A stretch of DNA of 35,009 nucleotides. Origin: Alphaproteobacteria bacterium. Its GTDB lineage: Bacteria; Pseudomonadota; Alphaproteobacteria; Kiloniellales; DSM-21159. Every line of letters starts with the position of its first letter. Position 1 is the first letter of the stretch. The position numbers were made by a program, and so were the translations under genes. Shown piece by piece: positions 12,980-24,396 of the stretch. The notes beneath the pieces were generated by a model. It had not been told where the DNA came from, did not search any database, and saw only the letters and a list, made by a program, of their open reading frames with translations. The stretch is from NCBI GenBank assembly GCA_030433005.1, contig JAUILQ010000060.1:1-35009 (forward strand), in the 5' to 3' direction.

Positions 12980-12999
12980 TTTCGTTTGTGTTTCGCTTG
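12980..12999. promoter_or_regulatory. Direct-repeat operator candidate between glpR and the divergent dehydrogenase gene
   Basis: TTTCGTTTG (12980-12988) is followed by TTTCGCTTG (12991-12999), an 11-base period or about one helical turn, in the 160-base divergent region. The core matches the motif upstream of glpD. On the glpR strand a TATATC just upstream (13009-13004) could be a -10 element. Likely bound by GlpR (inference), perhaps controlling the divergent gene as well. Confidence 0.5.
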
Positions 13000-13102
13000 A
13001 CGATATACCCTTCTAGACTTCTGAAAAACCCACAGCGCAAGGCAGAGAAGCCGACGCGACGGGCCGCCGCCGCCGCTCGTACCGCCGCCCCGGGAGACCT
13101 CG

Positions 13103-13897
<795 letters not shown>

Positions 13898-13912
13898 GGA
13901 CGGCTGCCGGGC

Positions 13913-14410
13913 TCAGCGCAGCCGGAACACCGCGTCGACCTCGACGGCGGCGTTGCCCGGCAGGCCGGAGACGCCGACCGCGGTGCGGGCATGGCGGCCG
14001 TCCTCGCCGAACAGCGCAATGAACAGATCCGAGGCGCCGTCGACCACGGCGGGCGAGCGGTCGAAGCCGGGCAGGCAATTGACGAAACCGCCCAGGCGCA
14101 GCGGCCCGACCGCCCGGTCGAGATCGCCGCCGCAGGCCGCCTTGAGATGGAACAGCAGGTTGAGCGCGCAGACCTCGGCGGCCCGGCGGGCGGTCTCGAG
14201 GTCGATGCCGGGACGGCCGTCGGCCGGCTCCTGGCCCGGCGCCAACACCGGCCCCTCGTGGAGAATCGCGCCGTCCCACTCGCAGGTCTGGCCGGCCAGA
14301 AAGACCTGGTCGCCGTCGCGCTTGAACGGCAGGAAACTGCCGTCCGGCAGGCAACCTTGCGGCAGGGCGAGCCCCAGATCCCCGAGCCGCTTCTCGATCT
14401 TGCCGTCCAT
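13913..14410 (-). CDS. RidA/YjgF/YER057c/UK114-family protein
   Basis: Small cytoplasmic enzyme family that in its RidA branch hydrolyses reactive enamine/imine intermediates. 165 residues, longer than RidA itself (about 128), which suits one of the other Rid subfamilies. The core motif is VFLAGQTCEWDG (36-47). At the C-terminus R142 (ARTAVGV) and E157 (VEVDAV) are 15 residues apart, matching the spacing of E. coli RidA Arg105 and Glu120, so the deaminase residues appear retained. Convergent with the SDR gene, 15 bases apart. Specific substrate unknown. Confidence 0.85.
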   Translation of the reverse strand: MDGKIEKRLGDLGLALPQGCLPDGSFLPFKRDGDQVFLAGQTCEWDGAILHEGPVLAPGQEPADGRPGIDLETARRAAEVCALNLLFHLKAACGGDLDRAVGPLRLGGFVNCLPGFDRSPAVVDGASDLFIALFGEDGRHARTAVGVSGLPGNAAVEVDAVFRLR

Positions 14411-14557
14411 GCCGCCCTTTCCGTCGCGGTCGCCCGCCTGACACGGTGGTGCTAGCGCGCCTGCGGGGCGGCTGGCAAGCCGGCGGAACGGACAGCGGTC
14501 CCGGCCTTCCCGTCGGCCGTGCCGGCGCTGCGCCGCTCGGACCGGCCGCCCCTCGCC

Positions 14558-15019
14558 CTATGCGTTGTCGTTCGCGCCGACCGGGCCGCCCTCGCGGTCG
14601 TAGGGCAGCAGCTCGCGCACGCGGGCCTGGAGGGTGCGCAGCGCGAAGGGCTTCGGCAGGACGGCGTCGGCGCCCAGCAACTCGGCAATCGGCAGGAAGT
14701 CGACCGGCACCATGCCGCTGCCGCCGGAGATCGCCAGGATCGGCACGTGGTCGGCGCAGTCGCGCACCGCACGGATCACCTCGAGTCCGTCGAAGTCGGG
14801 CATGAAGACGTCGGTGATCACCAGGTCGACCGGCGTCTCGATCAGCGTCCTGACGGCCTGGCGTCCATTGCTCGAGGTCAGCACGCTGTAACCCGACATC
14901 TGGAGCGCGATGGTCAGCGGCGTGCGCATCTCCTGGTCGTCGTCGATCACCAGGATGCGGTAGCGGTCCTGCGTGGCCGGCGGGATCTCTGCGGCGCAAT
15001 GGCTCGTGTAACCGGGCAT
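14558..15019 (-). CDS. Stand-alone response regulator receiver protein
   Basis: A 153-residue protein with one CheY-like receiver domain and no output domain. Acidic pocket DDD (26-28), predicted phosphorylation site D70 (VITDVFMPDFDG), S98 in the conserved Ser/Thr position and K123 (LPKPF) are all present. An N-terminal tail of about 19 residues and a C-terminal tail (YDREGGPVGANDNA) flank the domain. Start ATG at 15019 with GGAGGA upstream. It is divergent from the LuxR-type regulator and close to a hybrid kinase, so it may receive phosphate in the same network; that link is inferred from position. Confidence 0.9.
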   Translation of the reverse strand: MPGYTSHCAAEIPPATQDRYRILVIDDDQEMRTPLTIALQMSGYSVLTSSNGRQAVRTLIETPVDLVITDVFMPDFDGLEVIRAVRDCADHVPILAISGGSGMVPVDFLPIAELLGADAVLPKPFALRTLQARVRELLPYDREGGPVGANDNA

Positions 15020-15092
15020 TAACTAATCCTCCAGCATACTGCCGTGGCGCGTGCCAAAGACGGCGGCCCGTTCGATGCCAGGACGGTAACGA

Positions 15093-15105
15093 GAGCGAAT
15101 CGCTC
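15093..15105. promoter_or_regulatory. Palindrome in the divergent promoter of the two response regulators
   Basis: GAGCGA-A-TCGCTC is a perfect 6-bp inverted repeat with a 1-base centre. It lies in the 114-base gap between the lone receiver gene and the LuxR-type regulator gene, 29 bases before the latter's start. Symmetric sites of this size suit a dimeric LuxR-type regulator. Autoregulation is a guess from position. Confidence 0.35.
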
Positions 15106-15133
15106 GCCATAGCTGTCGAAAGGGGGATAATCG

Positions 15134-15838
15134 ATGGAGGTCGTGCCTCACCTTTTGGATAGGGTCGGGGATGCCAGCGGACGAATGCCCATGGCCGAAC
15201 AGCAGCTGCGAATCGTGATCGCCGACGATCACCCGCTGGTCGGGGATCTCCTGGACGTCTACATCCGCCGGGCACTGCCGGGTGCCGAGGTCGTCGTCGT
15301 CGACAGCCTGCCGGCCGCCCGCGAGACGCTCGACGGCGACGGAGCGGTGGCCCTGGCCCTGCTCGATCTGCACATGCCCGGCATGGCCGGCGCCCGCGAC
15401 ATCGCCGAGCTGCGCCGCGACTATCCCGGAACCCGCCTCGCCATCATCTCGGGCACGAGCGATCGCAGCGAGGTCCGCGCGTGCCTGAGCGCCGGCGCGA
15501 TCGGCTTCCTGCCGAAGACCCTGACCGGCCAGGCGATGGTCGACGCGATCCGCCTGATGGCCGGCGGCGCCAGCTACCTGCCGCTGGAAATGCTGGCGCC
15601 CGATCCCGAGCAGCCGCAGGCTGCCGACGGCCCCAGCCTGACCCCGCGCGAGCGCGAGGTGCTCGACCTGGTGCTCGAGGGCACGCCGAACAAGCTGATC
15701 GCCTACGAGCTCAAGATCTCCGAGCCGACGGTGAAGCTGCACCTGCGCGGCCTGTTCCGGAAGTTCTCGGTCGGCAACCGCACCCAGCTGGTGGCCGAGG
15801 CCATGGCCGCCGGCTTCCTGTCGAGCCGAAGGGCCTAG
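15134..15838 (+). CDS. Two-component response regulator, NarL/LuxR family
   Basis: Transcription factor of 234 residues with an N-terminal receiver and a C-terminal LuxR helix-turn-helix. Acidic residues D31-D32 (IADDHP), phosphorylation site D78 (LLDLHMPGM), S106 and K128 (FLPKTL) are present. The DNA-binding domain is LTPREREVLDLVLEGTPNKL (169-188) followed by ISEPTVKLHLRGLFRKF. The start at 15134 has a good AAAGGGGG site; alternatives at 15185 and 15191 would trim a non-conserved 17-19 residue tail. It heads a same-strand series with a small exported protein and a hybrid histidine kinase, the likely cognate partner. Confidence 0.93.
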   Translation: MEVVPHLLDRVGDASGRMPMAEQQLRIVIADDHPLVGDLLDVYIRRALPGAEVVVVDSLPAARETLDGDGAVALALLDLHMPGMAGARDIAELRRDYPGTRLAIISGTSDRSEVRACLSAGAIGFLPKTLTGQAMVDAIRLMAGGASYLPLEMLAPDPEQPQAADGPSLTPREREVLDLVLEGTPNKLIAYELKISEPTVKLHLRGLFRKFSVGNRTQLVAEAMAAGFLSSRRA

Positions 15839-15979
15839 CAGCGCCGTCGGGCGGCCGAAGCCCCACCGGGGCGGCATCCTGACCGAAGGGATAGGGATCC
15901 CCCTGCCCGCGCGATCAGATTGCGCAGAGGCGAAGCCAGGGCCATCTTCGGTCGCTGTCCATCCTTCGGAGTCCCGCCC

Positions 15980-16468
15980 ATGACGAATCGCATCCGACGC
16001 GGCCTCGCGCTGCTCGGCCTCGGCCTGCTGGTCGCCTGCGCCGGCATCGGCCCCTCCCACGCCGCCCCGCTCCTGGAGATCGTCGTGGCCGGCGCGGATC
16101 GCACGGTCACGCTCGACCGCGCAGACCTCGCCGCCCTGCCGCGCACGACCGTGGTGACCGCGACTCCCTGGACGGCCGGCGAGACCCGGTTCGAGGGCGT
16201 GCTGCTCCGCGACCTGCTGGGCGAGCTCGGACTGCCCGCCGGCGACGTCGTGGCGCGTGCCCTCAACGACTACGAGGCGACGATCCCGGCGGCGGACATC
16301 GCCGGCTACGACGTCCTGGTCGCCGACCGGCTCGACGGCGAGGCCATGTCGATCCGCGAGAAGGGCCCGCTCTGGATCATCTACCCGCTCGACGCGCATC
16401 CCGAGCTGGCCGGCCCCGACACCGAGGCCAAGATGGTCTGGCAGCTGTTCCGGCTGACGGTTCAGTAG
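15980..16468 (+). CDS. Exported protein resembling part of a molybdopterin-binding oxidoreductase domain
   Basis: A 162-residue protein with an N-terminal export signal. LVAC at 17-20 fits a lipobox (acylated Cys20), while SHA|AP at 28/29 would suit ordinary cleavage. The body (FEGVLLRDLLGELGL at 71-85, ALNDYEATIP at 94-103, then KGPLWIIYPLD at 128-138) resembles the C-terminal half of the sulfite-oxidase-type molybdopterin fold. The domain is shortened and no mature-region cysteine is present to bind molybdenum, so catalysis is unlikely. The ATG at 15980 has CGGAG upstream; an in-frame start at 15920 lacks the signal context. It ends 13 bases before the sensor kinase gene, suggesting an extracytoplasmic sensing or accessory role (inference). 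Confidence 0.75.
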   Translation: MTNRIRRGLALLGLGLLVACAGIGPSHAAPLLEIVVAGADRTVTLDRADLAALPRTTVVTATPWTAGETRFEGVLLRDLLGELGLPAGDVVARALNDYEATIPAADIAGYDVLVADRLDGEAMSIREKGPLWIIYPLDAHPELAGPDTEAKMVWQLFRLTVQ

Positions 16469-16481
16469 CGGACCATCCGGG

Positions 16482-19145
<2,664 letters not shown>

Positions 19146-19157
19146 CCGGCCGGCGTC

Positions 19158-20234
19158 TCAGAACTCCAGGACCACGCCCCCGACCACGGCATAGCCGCTG
19201 TTGTCCGCCGCGTCGCCGTCGTAGTCGACGCGATAGGCGGAGCCGGCAAGCGACGCGCCGGGGCCGAGCTCGTAGTCGACCGAGAGCATGTAGACGTCGC
19301 TCTCGTCGTCGCCGGGGTCGACGAGCGTGCCCTCGGCCTCTCCGTGATAGTGGCTGACGCTGAAGGCCCAGGGGCCGCTGACGTAGGCGAGGCCGACATC
19401 GTAGCCCCGGCCGTCCAGGGATTCGGCGGGGTTGGTACCGGCGTCGGCGCTGCCGGCGGTGTGCGCGTAGGACCCGCCCAGCAGGAAGCCGGCGTAGCCG
19501 AGGTTGAGTCCGAAGGCGTAGCCCTGCGCGTCGTCGACGCCGGCGACCGTGCCGGGCGCGCTCGCCCGCAGGTAGGTCGCCGAGGCCGCCACCGCGACCG
19601 GCCCGAGCTCGTCGACGAAGTTGACGCCGAGCGCGACGCCGTCGTGGTAGCGGTCGCCGGCCGGCTGGTCGTTGTTCATCTGCTCGAACTCGGGAATGTA
19701 CGAGACGCCGAACTGGAAGCCGGCCAGGCGCGGCGTGAAGAAGGTGACCTTCGAGGCCTTGTCCTCGCCGAGGTAGAGGTAGGTCGACTCGAAGGCCGAA
19801 TCGGCGTCGCCCGAGGTCGGGTTGTGCACCCACTCCGCGACGTCGCCGTCGTTGATGCCGATGCCGACGTCGGGCGCCGCGTAGTGCATCAGCGAGGCGG
19901 CGCTGTCGCGGTCGCCGATCTCGGCCCGGCCGAAGCCGCTCTCGACGTAGAGGAAGGCCTCGACCGTCTGGTTGTCCGGACCGGACTCGTTCTCCACGCT
20001 GAACCGGACCCCGAACTGCAGACCGTTGTCGAGCGCGACCTCGGAACCGACGTCGACCTCGAAGTCGGTCTTCACGTCGGCGCCCGAGTAGGCGCTCTGC
20101 TCGTTTCGGGCATAGCCGACCCATTGGGTCATCTCGCCCGACAGGCCGAGCTCGATCTGCGCCGAGGCCGGCGCCGCAAGGCCGAAGATGCCGGCCGCGA
20201 GCCCGCCGCCGGCCGCCGCAATGCGCTTGTTCAA
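19158..20234 (-). CDS. Outer-membrane porin, Gram-negative type
   Basis: A 358-residue beta-barrel protein. The signal peptide ends at ASA (25/26) before QIELGLSGEMTQWVGYA, a typical first strand. Alternating hydrophobic strands run through the whole sequence, and the C-terminus is ...GGVVLEF, ending in the phenylalanine recognised by the BAM machinery. FGRAEIGDRDSAA (101-113) is typical of the family. The start is TTG at 20234 (MNKRIAAAGG) with GAGGTGGGGG upstream; no ATG fits. It converges on the histidine kinase gene with 12 bases between stops. General small-solute diffusion is the family role; selectivity is not visible. Confidence 0.88.
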   Translation of the reverse strand: MNKRIAAAGGGLAAGIFGLAAPASAQIELGLSGEMTQWVGYARNEQSAYSGADVKTDFEVDVGSEVALDNGLQFGVRFSVENESGPDNQTVEAFLYVESGFGRAEIGDRDSAASLMHYAAPDVGIGINDGDVAEWVHNPTSGDADSAFESTYLYLGEDKASKVTFFTPRLAGFQFGVSYIPEFEQMNNDQPAGDRYHDGVALGVNFVDELGPVAVAASATYLRASAPGTVAGVDDAQGYAFGLNLGYAGFLLGGSYAHTAGSADAGTNPAESLDGRGYDVGLAYVSGPWAFSVSHYHGEAEGTLVDPGDDESDVYMLSVDYELGPGASLAGSAYRVDYDGDAADNSGYAVVGGVVLEF

Positions 20235-20296
20235 GAAGCCCCCACCTCTCGATCAGGCCGCCGAAGGCTCCGCAGAGACCGCAGCGTCGACTGAAT

Positions 20297-20311
20297 CAAG
20301 ATGCTATCTTG
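20297..20311. promoter_or_regulatory. AT-rich upstream region of the porin gene with a small palindrome
   Basis: The 137 bases between the porin start and the end of the peptide transporter operon are clearly AT-richer than the genes. They contain CAAGAT-GCT-ATCTTG, a 6-bp inverted repeat. The porin promoter should lie here. The palindrome has no T tract, so it is unlikely to be the terminator of the transporter operon and may be an operator. Confidence 0.35.
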
Positions 20312-20371
20312 TTGGATTTCAATGAGAATTGCACACTGTTTGTAGAAGCGGCGACTCGACACCGCTCCCGC

Positions 20372-21403
20372 TCAGGCTTGGTCGTTCAGGTGACAGGCCG
20401 ACCAGCGGCCCGGCGCGACCTCCCTGAGCAGCGGCCGCTCGGCGCGGCAGCGCGCGAAGGCGTGCGGGCAGCGCGGATGGAAGGCGCAGCCGGGCGGCGG
20501 ATCGAGAGGCGAGGGAATCTCGCCTTCGACCGGCTTGAAGACGCGGCGCCGGCTGTCGATGCGCGGCACCTCGGCGAGCAGCGCCTGGGCATAGGGATGG
20601 TTGGCCCCCTCGGCGAACAGCGCGGCGGTCGGCGCGACCTCGACCAGACGGCCGAGATACATGATGGCGACGCGGTCCGAGAGGTGCTCGACGACGCCGA
20701 GGTCGTGACTGATGAACAGGTAGGTCAGGTCGAGGCGCTCGCGCAGGTCCATGAAGAGATTGAGCACCTGGGCCTGGATCGAGACGTCGAGCGCCGCCAC
20801 CGACTCGTCGCAGACCAGGAAGTCGGGCCGGACCGCGAGCGCCCGGGCGATGCCGATGCGCTGGCGCTGGCCGCCGGAGAACTGGTGCGGATAGCGGCGC
20901 CGGTAGGCGGGATCGAGGCCGACGCTCTCCAGCACCTCGTCGACGTAGCCGGCCAGCTGCGCGCGCGGCACGATGCCGTGGACCAGCGGCGCCTCGCCGA
21001 CGATCTCGGCGACCTTGAGCCGCGGGTTCAGCGAGGCGAAGGGGTCCTGGAAGATCATCTGGATCTTCAGCGCCGACTTCTTGGCCTCGGCCCCGGCGGC
21101 GTCGGTGATGTCCTTGCCGCGGTAGGTCATCCGGCCGGCGCTGGCGGCGTGGATGCCGGCGACGACGCGGCCCAGGGTCGACTTGCCGCAGCCCGATTCG
21201 CCGACCAGGCCGACGACCTCGCCGGGCTCGATCGCGAGATCGACGTCCTCGACGGCGTGCACGACCTCCTCCTTGACGTCGGCGCCGAGCCGGGCGGCCA
21301 GCCGCTCGGCGAGATCCAGGCGCTTGACGAAGCGCTTGCAGATGCCCTCCAGGCGCAGCAGGGGCCCGGTCTCGCCAGCGGCTGCCGCCTCGCGCGCGCT
21401 CAC
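20372..21403 (-). CDS. Peptide/nickel-type ABC transporter ATP-binding protein, DppF/OppF-like
   Basis: Second ATPase of the oligopeptide-type importer (343 aa). Walker A GESGCGKS (68-75), Q-loop in MIFQDPFASL, signature FSGGQRQR (175-182), Walker B FLVCDE (195-200) and H233. The C-terminal oligopeptide-transporter domain has the cysteine cluster GCAFHPRCPHAFARC that in relatives binds an iron-sulfur cluster. The D-loop region reads DESVAALDVS where relatives usually have DEPVSALDVS. The start is GTG at 21403, overlapping the dppD stop by four bases (GTGA), so the two are coupled. Last gene of the five-gene operon. Confidence 0.93.
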   Translation of the reverse strand: MSAREAAAAGETGPLLRLEGICKRFVKRLDLAERLAARLGADVKEEVVHAVEDVDLAIEPGEVVGLVGESGCGKSTLGRVVAGIHAASAGRMTYRGKDITDAAGAEAKKSALKIQMIFQDPFASLNPRLKVAEIVGEAPLVHGIVPRAQLAGYVDEVLESVGLDPAYRRRYPHQFSGGQRQRIGIARALAVRPDFLVCDESVAALDVSIQAQVLNLFMDLRERLDLTYLFISHDLGVVEHLSDRVAIMYLGRLVEVAPTAALFAEGANHPYAQALLAEVPRIDSRRRVFKPVEGEIPSPLDPPPGCAFHPRCPHAFARCRAERPLLREVAPGRWSACHLNDQA

Positions 21404-22392
21404 GACGCCCTCTCCGCCTGCCAGGGGTGGTAGCAGCGCAGCGTCCGGCCGACCTCCGGCACGCTCTCGGGCGGCGCCTCGCGGGCGCAGTCCTCGCCGG
21501 CGTTGGGGCAGCGCGCGCGGAAGGCGCAGCCGCTCGGCAGGGCGAACAGCGAGGGCGTCATGCCGGGGATCTGGGCGAGCCGCGCGCCGCGGCGGTTGCG
21601 GCTCGGCACCGAGCCGATCAGGCCGGCGGTGTAGGGATGCAGCGGCCGGTCGAGCACCGCGTCGACCGGCCCCGATTCGACGATGCGCCCGGCGTACATC
21701 ACGCAGACCCGGTCGGCGAGGCCGCTGACCACCGCCAGGTCGTGGGTGATCCAGATCAGCGCCGTGCCGGTCTCGCCGCACAGCTTCTGCATCTCGTAGA
21801 GGATCTGCGCCTGGATCGTGACGTCGAGCGCGGTCGTCGGCTCGTCGGCGATGATCACCCGCGGCTCGTTGAGCAGCGCGATGGCGATGGCGACGCGCTG
21901 GCGCATGCCGCCGGAGAACTGGTGCGGATAGGCCGACAGCCGCTCCTCCGGCGCCGGGATGCCGACCCGGCCGAGGGCGTCGCGCGCGCGGCGCCGCGCC
22001 TCGGCCCGGTCGACCCGGCGGTGCGCGCGCACCGCCTCGATCATCTGGGTGTCGATGCGCAGGACCGGGTTGAGCGTCATCATCGGGTCCTGGAAGATCA
22101 TGGCGATGCGGTTGCCGCGCAGCTGGCGCAGGCGCGCCTCGCCGGCCGCCACCAGGTTCTCGCCCTCGAACAGCACGCGCCCGCCGACGATGCGCCCCGG
22201 CTCGTCGACCAGGCCGAGGATCGAGAAGCCGGTCACCGACTTGCCCGAGCCCGACTCGCCGACCAGGCCGAGCACCTCGCCGGGCGCGACCTCGAAGGTG
22301 ACGCCGTCGACCGCCCGGGCGACGCCGGCCTGGGTCAGGAAGTGGGTCTGCAGCTGCTCGACGCGCAGCAGGGGCACCTCGACGCGGGCCAT
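21400..22392 (-). CDS. Peptide/nickel-type ABC transporter ATP-binding protein, DppD/OppD-like
   Basis: First ATPase of the importer (330 aa). Walker A GESGSGKS (45-52), Q-loop in IFQDPMMTLNP (99-109), signature FSGGMRQR (159-166), Walker B VIIADE (179-184), H217 in ITHDLAVV. The C-terminal domain again carries the cysteine cluster (SGCAFRARCPNAGEDC). Start ATG at 22392 shares one base with the stop of the preceding permease (TGATG). Works as a heterodimer with the DppF-like subunit. Confidence 0.93.
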   Translation of the reverse strand: MARVEVPLLRVEQLQTHFLTQAGVARAVDGVTFEVAPGEVLGLVGESGSGKSVTGFSILGLVDEPGRIVGGRVLFEGENLVAAGEARLRQLRGNRIAMIFQDPMMTLNPVLRIDTQMIEAVRAHRRVDRAEARRRARDALGRVGIPAPEERLSAYPHQFSGGMRQRVAIAIALLNEPRVIIADEPTTALDVTIQAQILYEMQKLCGETGTALIWITHDLAVVSGLADRVCVMYAGRIVESGPVDAVLDRPLHPYTAGLIGSVPSRNRRGARLAQIPGMTPSLFALPSGCAFRARCPNAGEDCAREAPPESVPEVGRTLRCYHPWQAERAS

Positions 22393-23357
22393 CAGCGCTG
22401 CAGCCGCGGGTTCAGCAGGTCGCGCAGGCGGTCGCCGACCAGGTTGATGGCGACAATGACGACGACCAGCGCGACGCCCGGGAAGAAGGAGATCCAGTAG
22501 CGCCCGCTCATCATGTACTCGAAGCCGTTGGAGATCAGCAGGCCGAGCGAGGGCTCGGTGATCGGCACGCCGACGCCGAGGAACGACAGCGTCGCCTCCA
22601 GCGCGATGGCGTGGGCGACCTGGACCGTGGCGATGACGATCAGCGGCGGCAGGCAGTTCGGCAGCAGGTGGCGGAACAGCACGCGCCGCGTGCCGAGGCC
22701 CAGGCAGACCGCGGCGTCGATGTACTCCTTGCGGCGCTCGACCAGGGCCGAGCCGCGCACCGCGCGCGCGTAGTAGGCCCACTGCACGATGATCAGCGCG
22801 ACGATCACCTTGTCGACGCCGTTGCCGAAGATCGCCAGCAGGATCAGCGCGACCAGGATCGCCGGGAACGACAGCTGGATGTCGACGATGCGCATCAGCA
22901 CCGAATCGACGGAGCCGCCGAAGAAGGCCGCGACCAGCCCGACGGCGCTGCCGACGACCAGCGCGCAGGCGACGGAGACGCTGCCGACCAGCAGCGAGAT
23001 CCGGAGGCCGTAGACGATCGCCGAGAGCATGTCGCGGCCCTGCACGTCGGTGCCCAGCCAGTAGGTGCCGAAGGCGTAGGACTCGGCGCCCGGCGGCAGC
23101 GTGCCGTCCATGATGTCGAGCTGCGCCAGGTCGTAGGGGTCCTGCGGCACGATCCAGGGCGCGAAGACCGCGACCACGGCGATGACCAGGATCACCACGA
23201 GGCCGATCAGCGCCGGCCAGCTGGCGCAGAAGTCGCGGGCCAGGCGCGCCAGCGGCGAGCGCGCGGTCAGCGGCGCGGCGTGCAGCGCCTCGGGCTCGCC
23301 GGCCGCCGCGGCGGCGGAGAGACCCTGCCCGGGCGTGTCCGACGCGGGCGCGCTCAC
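22392..23357 (-). CDS. Peptide/nickel-type ABC transporter permease, DppC/OppC-like
   Basis: Second inner-membrane permease (321 aa). A cytoplasmic N-terminal tail of about 45 residues precedes the first membrane segment (LIGLVVILVIAVVAVFAPWI, 50-69). The family hallmark GTYWLGTDVQGRDMLSAIVY (97-116) follows, and the EAA loop is REYIDAAVCLGLGTRRVL-like (KEYIDAAVCLG, 210-220). The start is GTG at 23357, overlapping the stop of the preceding permease gene by four bases (GTGA). Confidence 0.93.
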   Translation of the reverse strand: MSAPASDTPGQGLSAAAAAGEPEALHAAPLTARSPLARLARDFCASWPALIGLVVILVIAVVAVFAPWIVPQDPYDLAQLDIMDGTLPPGAESYAFGTYWLGTDVQGRDMLSAIVYGLRISLLVGSVSVACALVVGSAVGLVAAFFGGSVDSVLMRIVDIQLSFPAILVALILLAIFGNGVDKVIVALIIVQWAYYARAVRGSALVERRKEYIDAAVCLGLGTRRVLFRHLLPNCLPPLIVIATVQVAHAIALEATLSFLGVGVPITEPSLGLLISNGFEYMMSGRYWISFFPGVALVVVIVAINLVGDRLRDLLNPRLQR

Positions 23358-24331
23358 GCCTTCGCCTCCGACAGGCGGACCCGCGGGTCGAGCAGCGAGT
23401 AGAGCAGGTCGACCGCGAAGTTGATCAGGATGAAGATGAAGACCGTCATCATCAGGTAGGCGACGACCACGGGCCGGTCGAGGTTGACGATCGAATCGAT
23501 CAGCAGCTTGCCGATGCCGGGCCAGGCGAAGACCGTCTCTGTGACCACGGCGAAGGCGATCATCGAGCCGAGCTCCAGGCCGATCACCGTGACCACCGGG
23601 ATCATGATGTTCTTGAGCACGTGGACGTAGATCACCCGCGAGGACGAAAGCCCCTTGGCCCGGGCGAACTTGACGTAGTCCTGCAGCGCCACCTCGCGGG
23701 TCCCGGCGCGCGCCAGGCGGATCACCAGCGAAGTCTTGTAGAGCGCCAGGGTGACCGCCGGCAGGATCAGGTGAGACAGGCCGTCGAGCGTGAACAGGCT
23801 GGTGCGGATCCCGAGCAGCGAGACCGTGTCGCCGCGGCCGCCCGCAGGCAGCCATTGCAGCGAGACGGCGAAGACCAGGATCAGCATCAGCCCGAGCCAG
23901 AAGTTGGGCAGCGAGAAGCCGAGGATCGAGCCGGTCATGATCGAGCGGCCGGTCAGGCTGTCCGGCTTGAGCCCGGCCCAGAGGCCGAGGAAGACGCCGG
24001 CCGTCACCGCGATGACCAGCGCGACCAGCGCCAGCTCCAGCGTCGCCGGCAGCCGCTCCAGGATCAGCTGCAGCGCCGGCTCGCCGTGCACGAAGGAGCG
24101 CCCCAGGTCGCCGCCGAGCGCGTTGACCAGGAACAGCCAGAGCTGCTCCCACAGCGGCTTGTCGAGGCCGAGCCGCTCGATCGTCGCCTGCTGCTCGGCG
24201 AGGTCGGCCTCCGGACTGATCAGCACGTCGACCGGGTTGCCGATGGCGTAGATGCCGACGAACACGAGCAGCGCCATGACCACGAGGACCAGGGCCGCCT
24301 GTCCGAGGCGCCGGATGAAGTAGACGAGCAT
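23354..24331 (-). CDS. Peptide/nickel-type ABC transporter permease, DppB/OppB-like
   Basis: First inner-membrane permease (325 aa), starting MLVYFIRRLGQAALVLVVMA as is typical of DppB. The ERLPATLELALVALVIAV segment (92-109) is characteristic, and the EAA loop is REVALQDYVKFARAKGLSSS. It follows the binding-protein gene after 65 bases that contain a strong stem-loop, and overlaps the next permease gene. Forms the translocation pore with the DppC-like protein. Confidence 0.94.
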   Translation of the reverse strand: MLVYFIRRLGQAALVLVVMALLVFVGIYAIGNPVDVLISPEADLAEQQATIERLGLDKPLWEQLWLFLVNALGGDLGRSFVHGEPALQLILERLPATLELALVALVIAVTAGVFLGLWAGLKPDSLTGRSIMTGSILGFSLPNFWLGLMLILVFAVSLQWLPAGGRGDTVSLLGIRTSLFTLDGLSHLILPAVTLALYKTSLVIRLARAGTREVALQDYVKFARAKGLSSSRVIYVHVLKNIMIPVVTVIGLELGSMIAFAVVTETVFAWPGIGKLLIDSIVNLDRPVVVAYLMMTVFIFILINFAVDLLYSLLDPRVRLSEAKA

Positions 24332-24355
24332 GAAGGGTCCCGCCCGATGCGAGCG

Positions 24356-24383
24356 GCCGGGGGCGGAGCGCCGCCCCCGGCCC
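24356..24383 (-). promoter_or_regulatory. 12-bp perfect stem-loop between binding-protein and permease genes
   Basis: GGCCGGGGGCGG (24356-24367), a 4-base loop, and CCGCCCCCGGCC (24372-24383) form a perfect 12-bp stem. No T run follows on the minus strand. In ABC importer operons such structures often protect the upstream binding-protein message or attenuate transcription, giving more binding protein than permease. That function is inferred here. Confidence 0.7.
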
Positions 24384-24396
24384 GTCGCTCAGGAAG

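Noticed and set aside
19146..19157. Bidirectional terminator between the kinase and porin genes
   Set aside because: Only 12 bases lie between the stop codons and no hairpin with a T tract is visible there.
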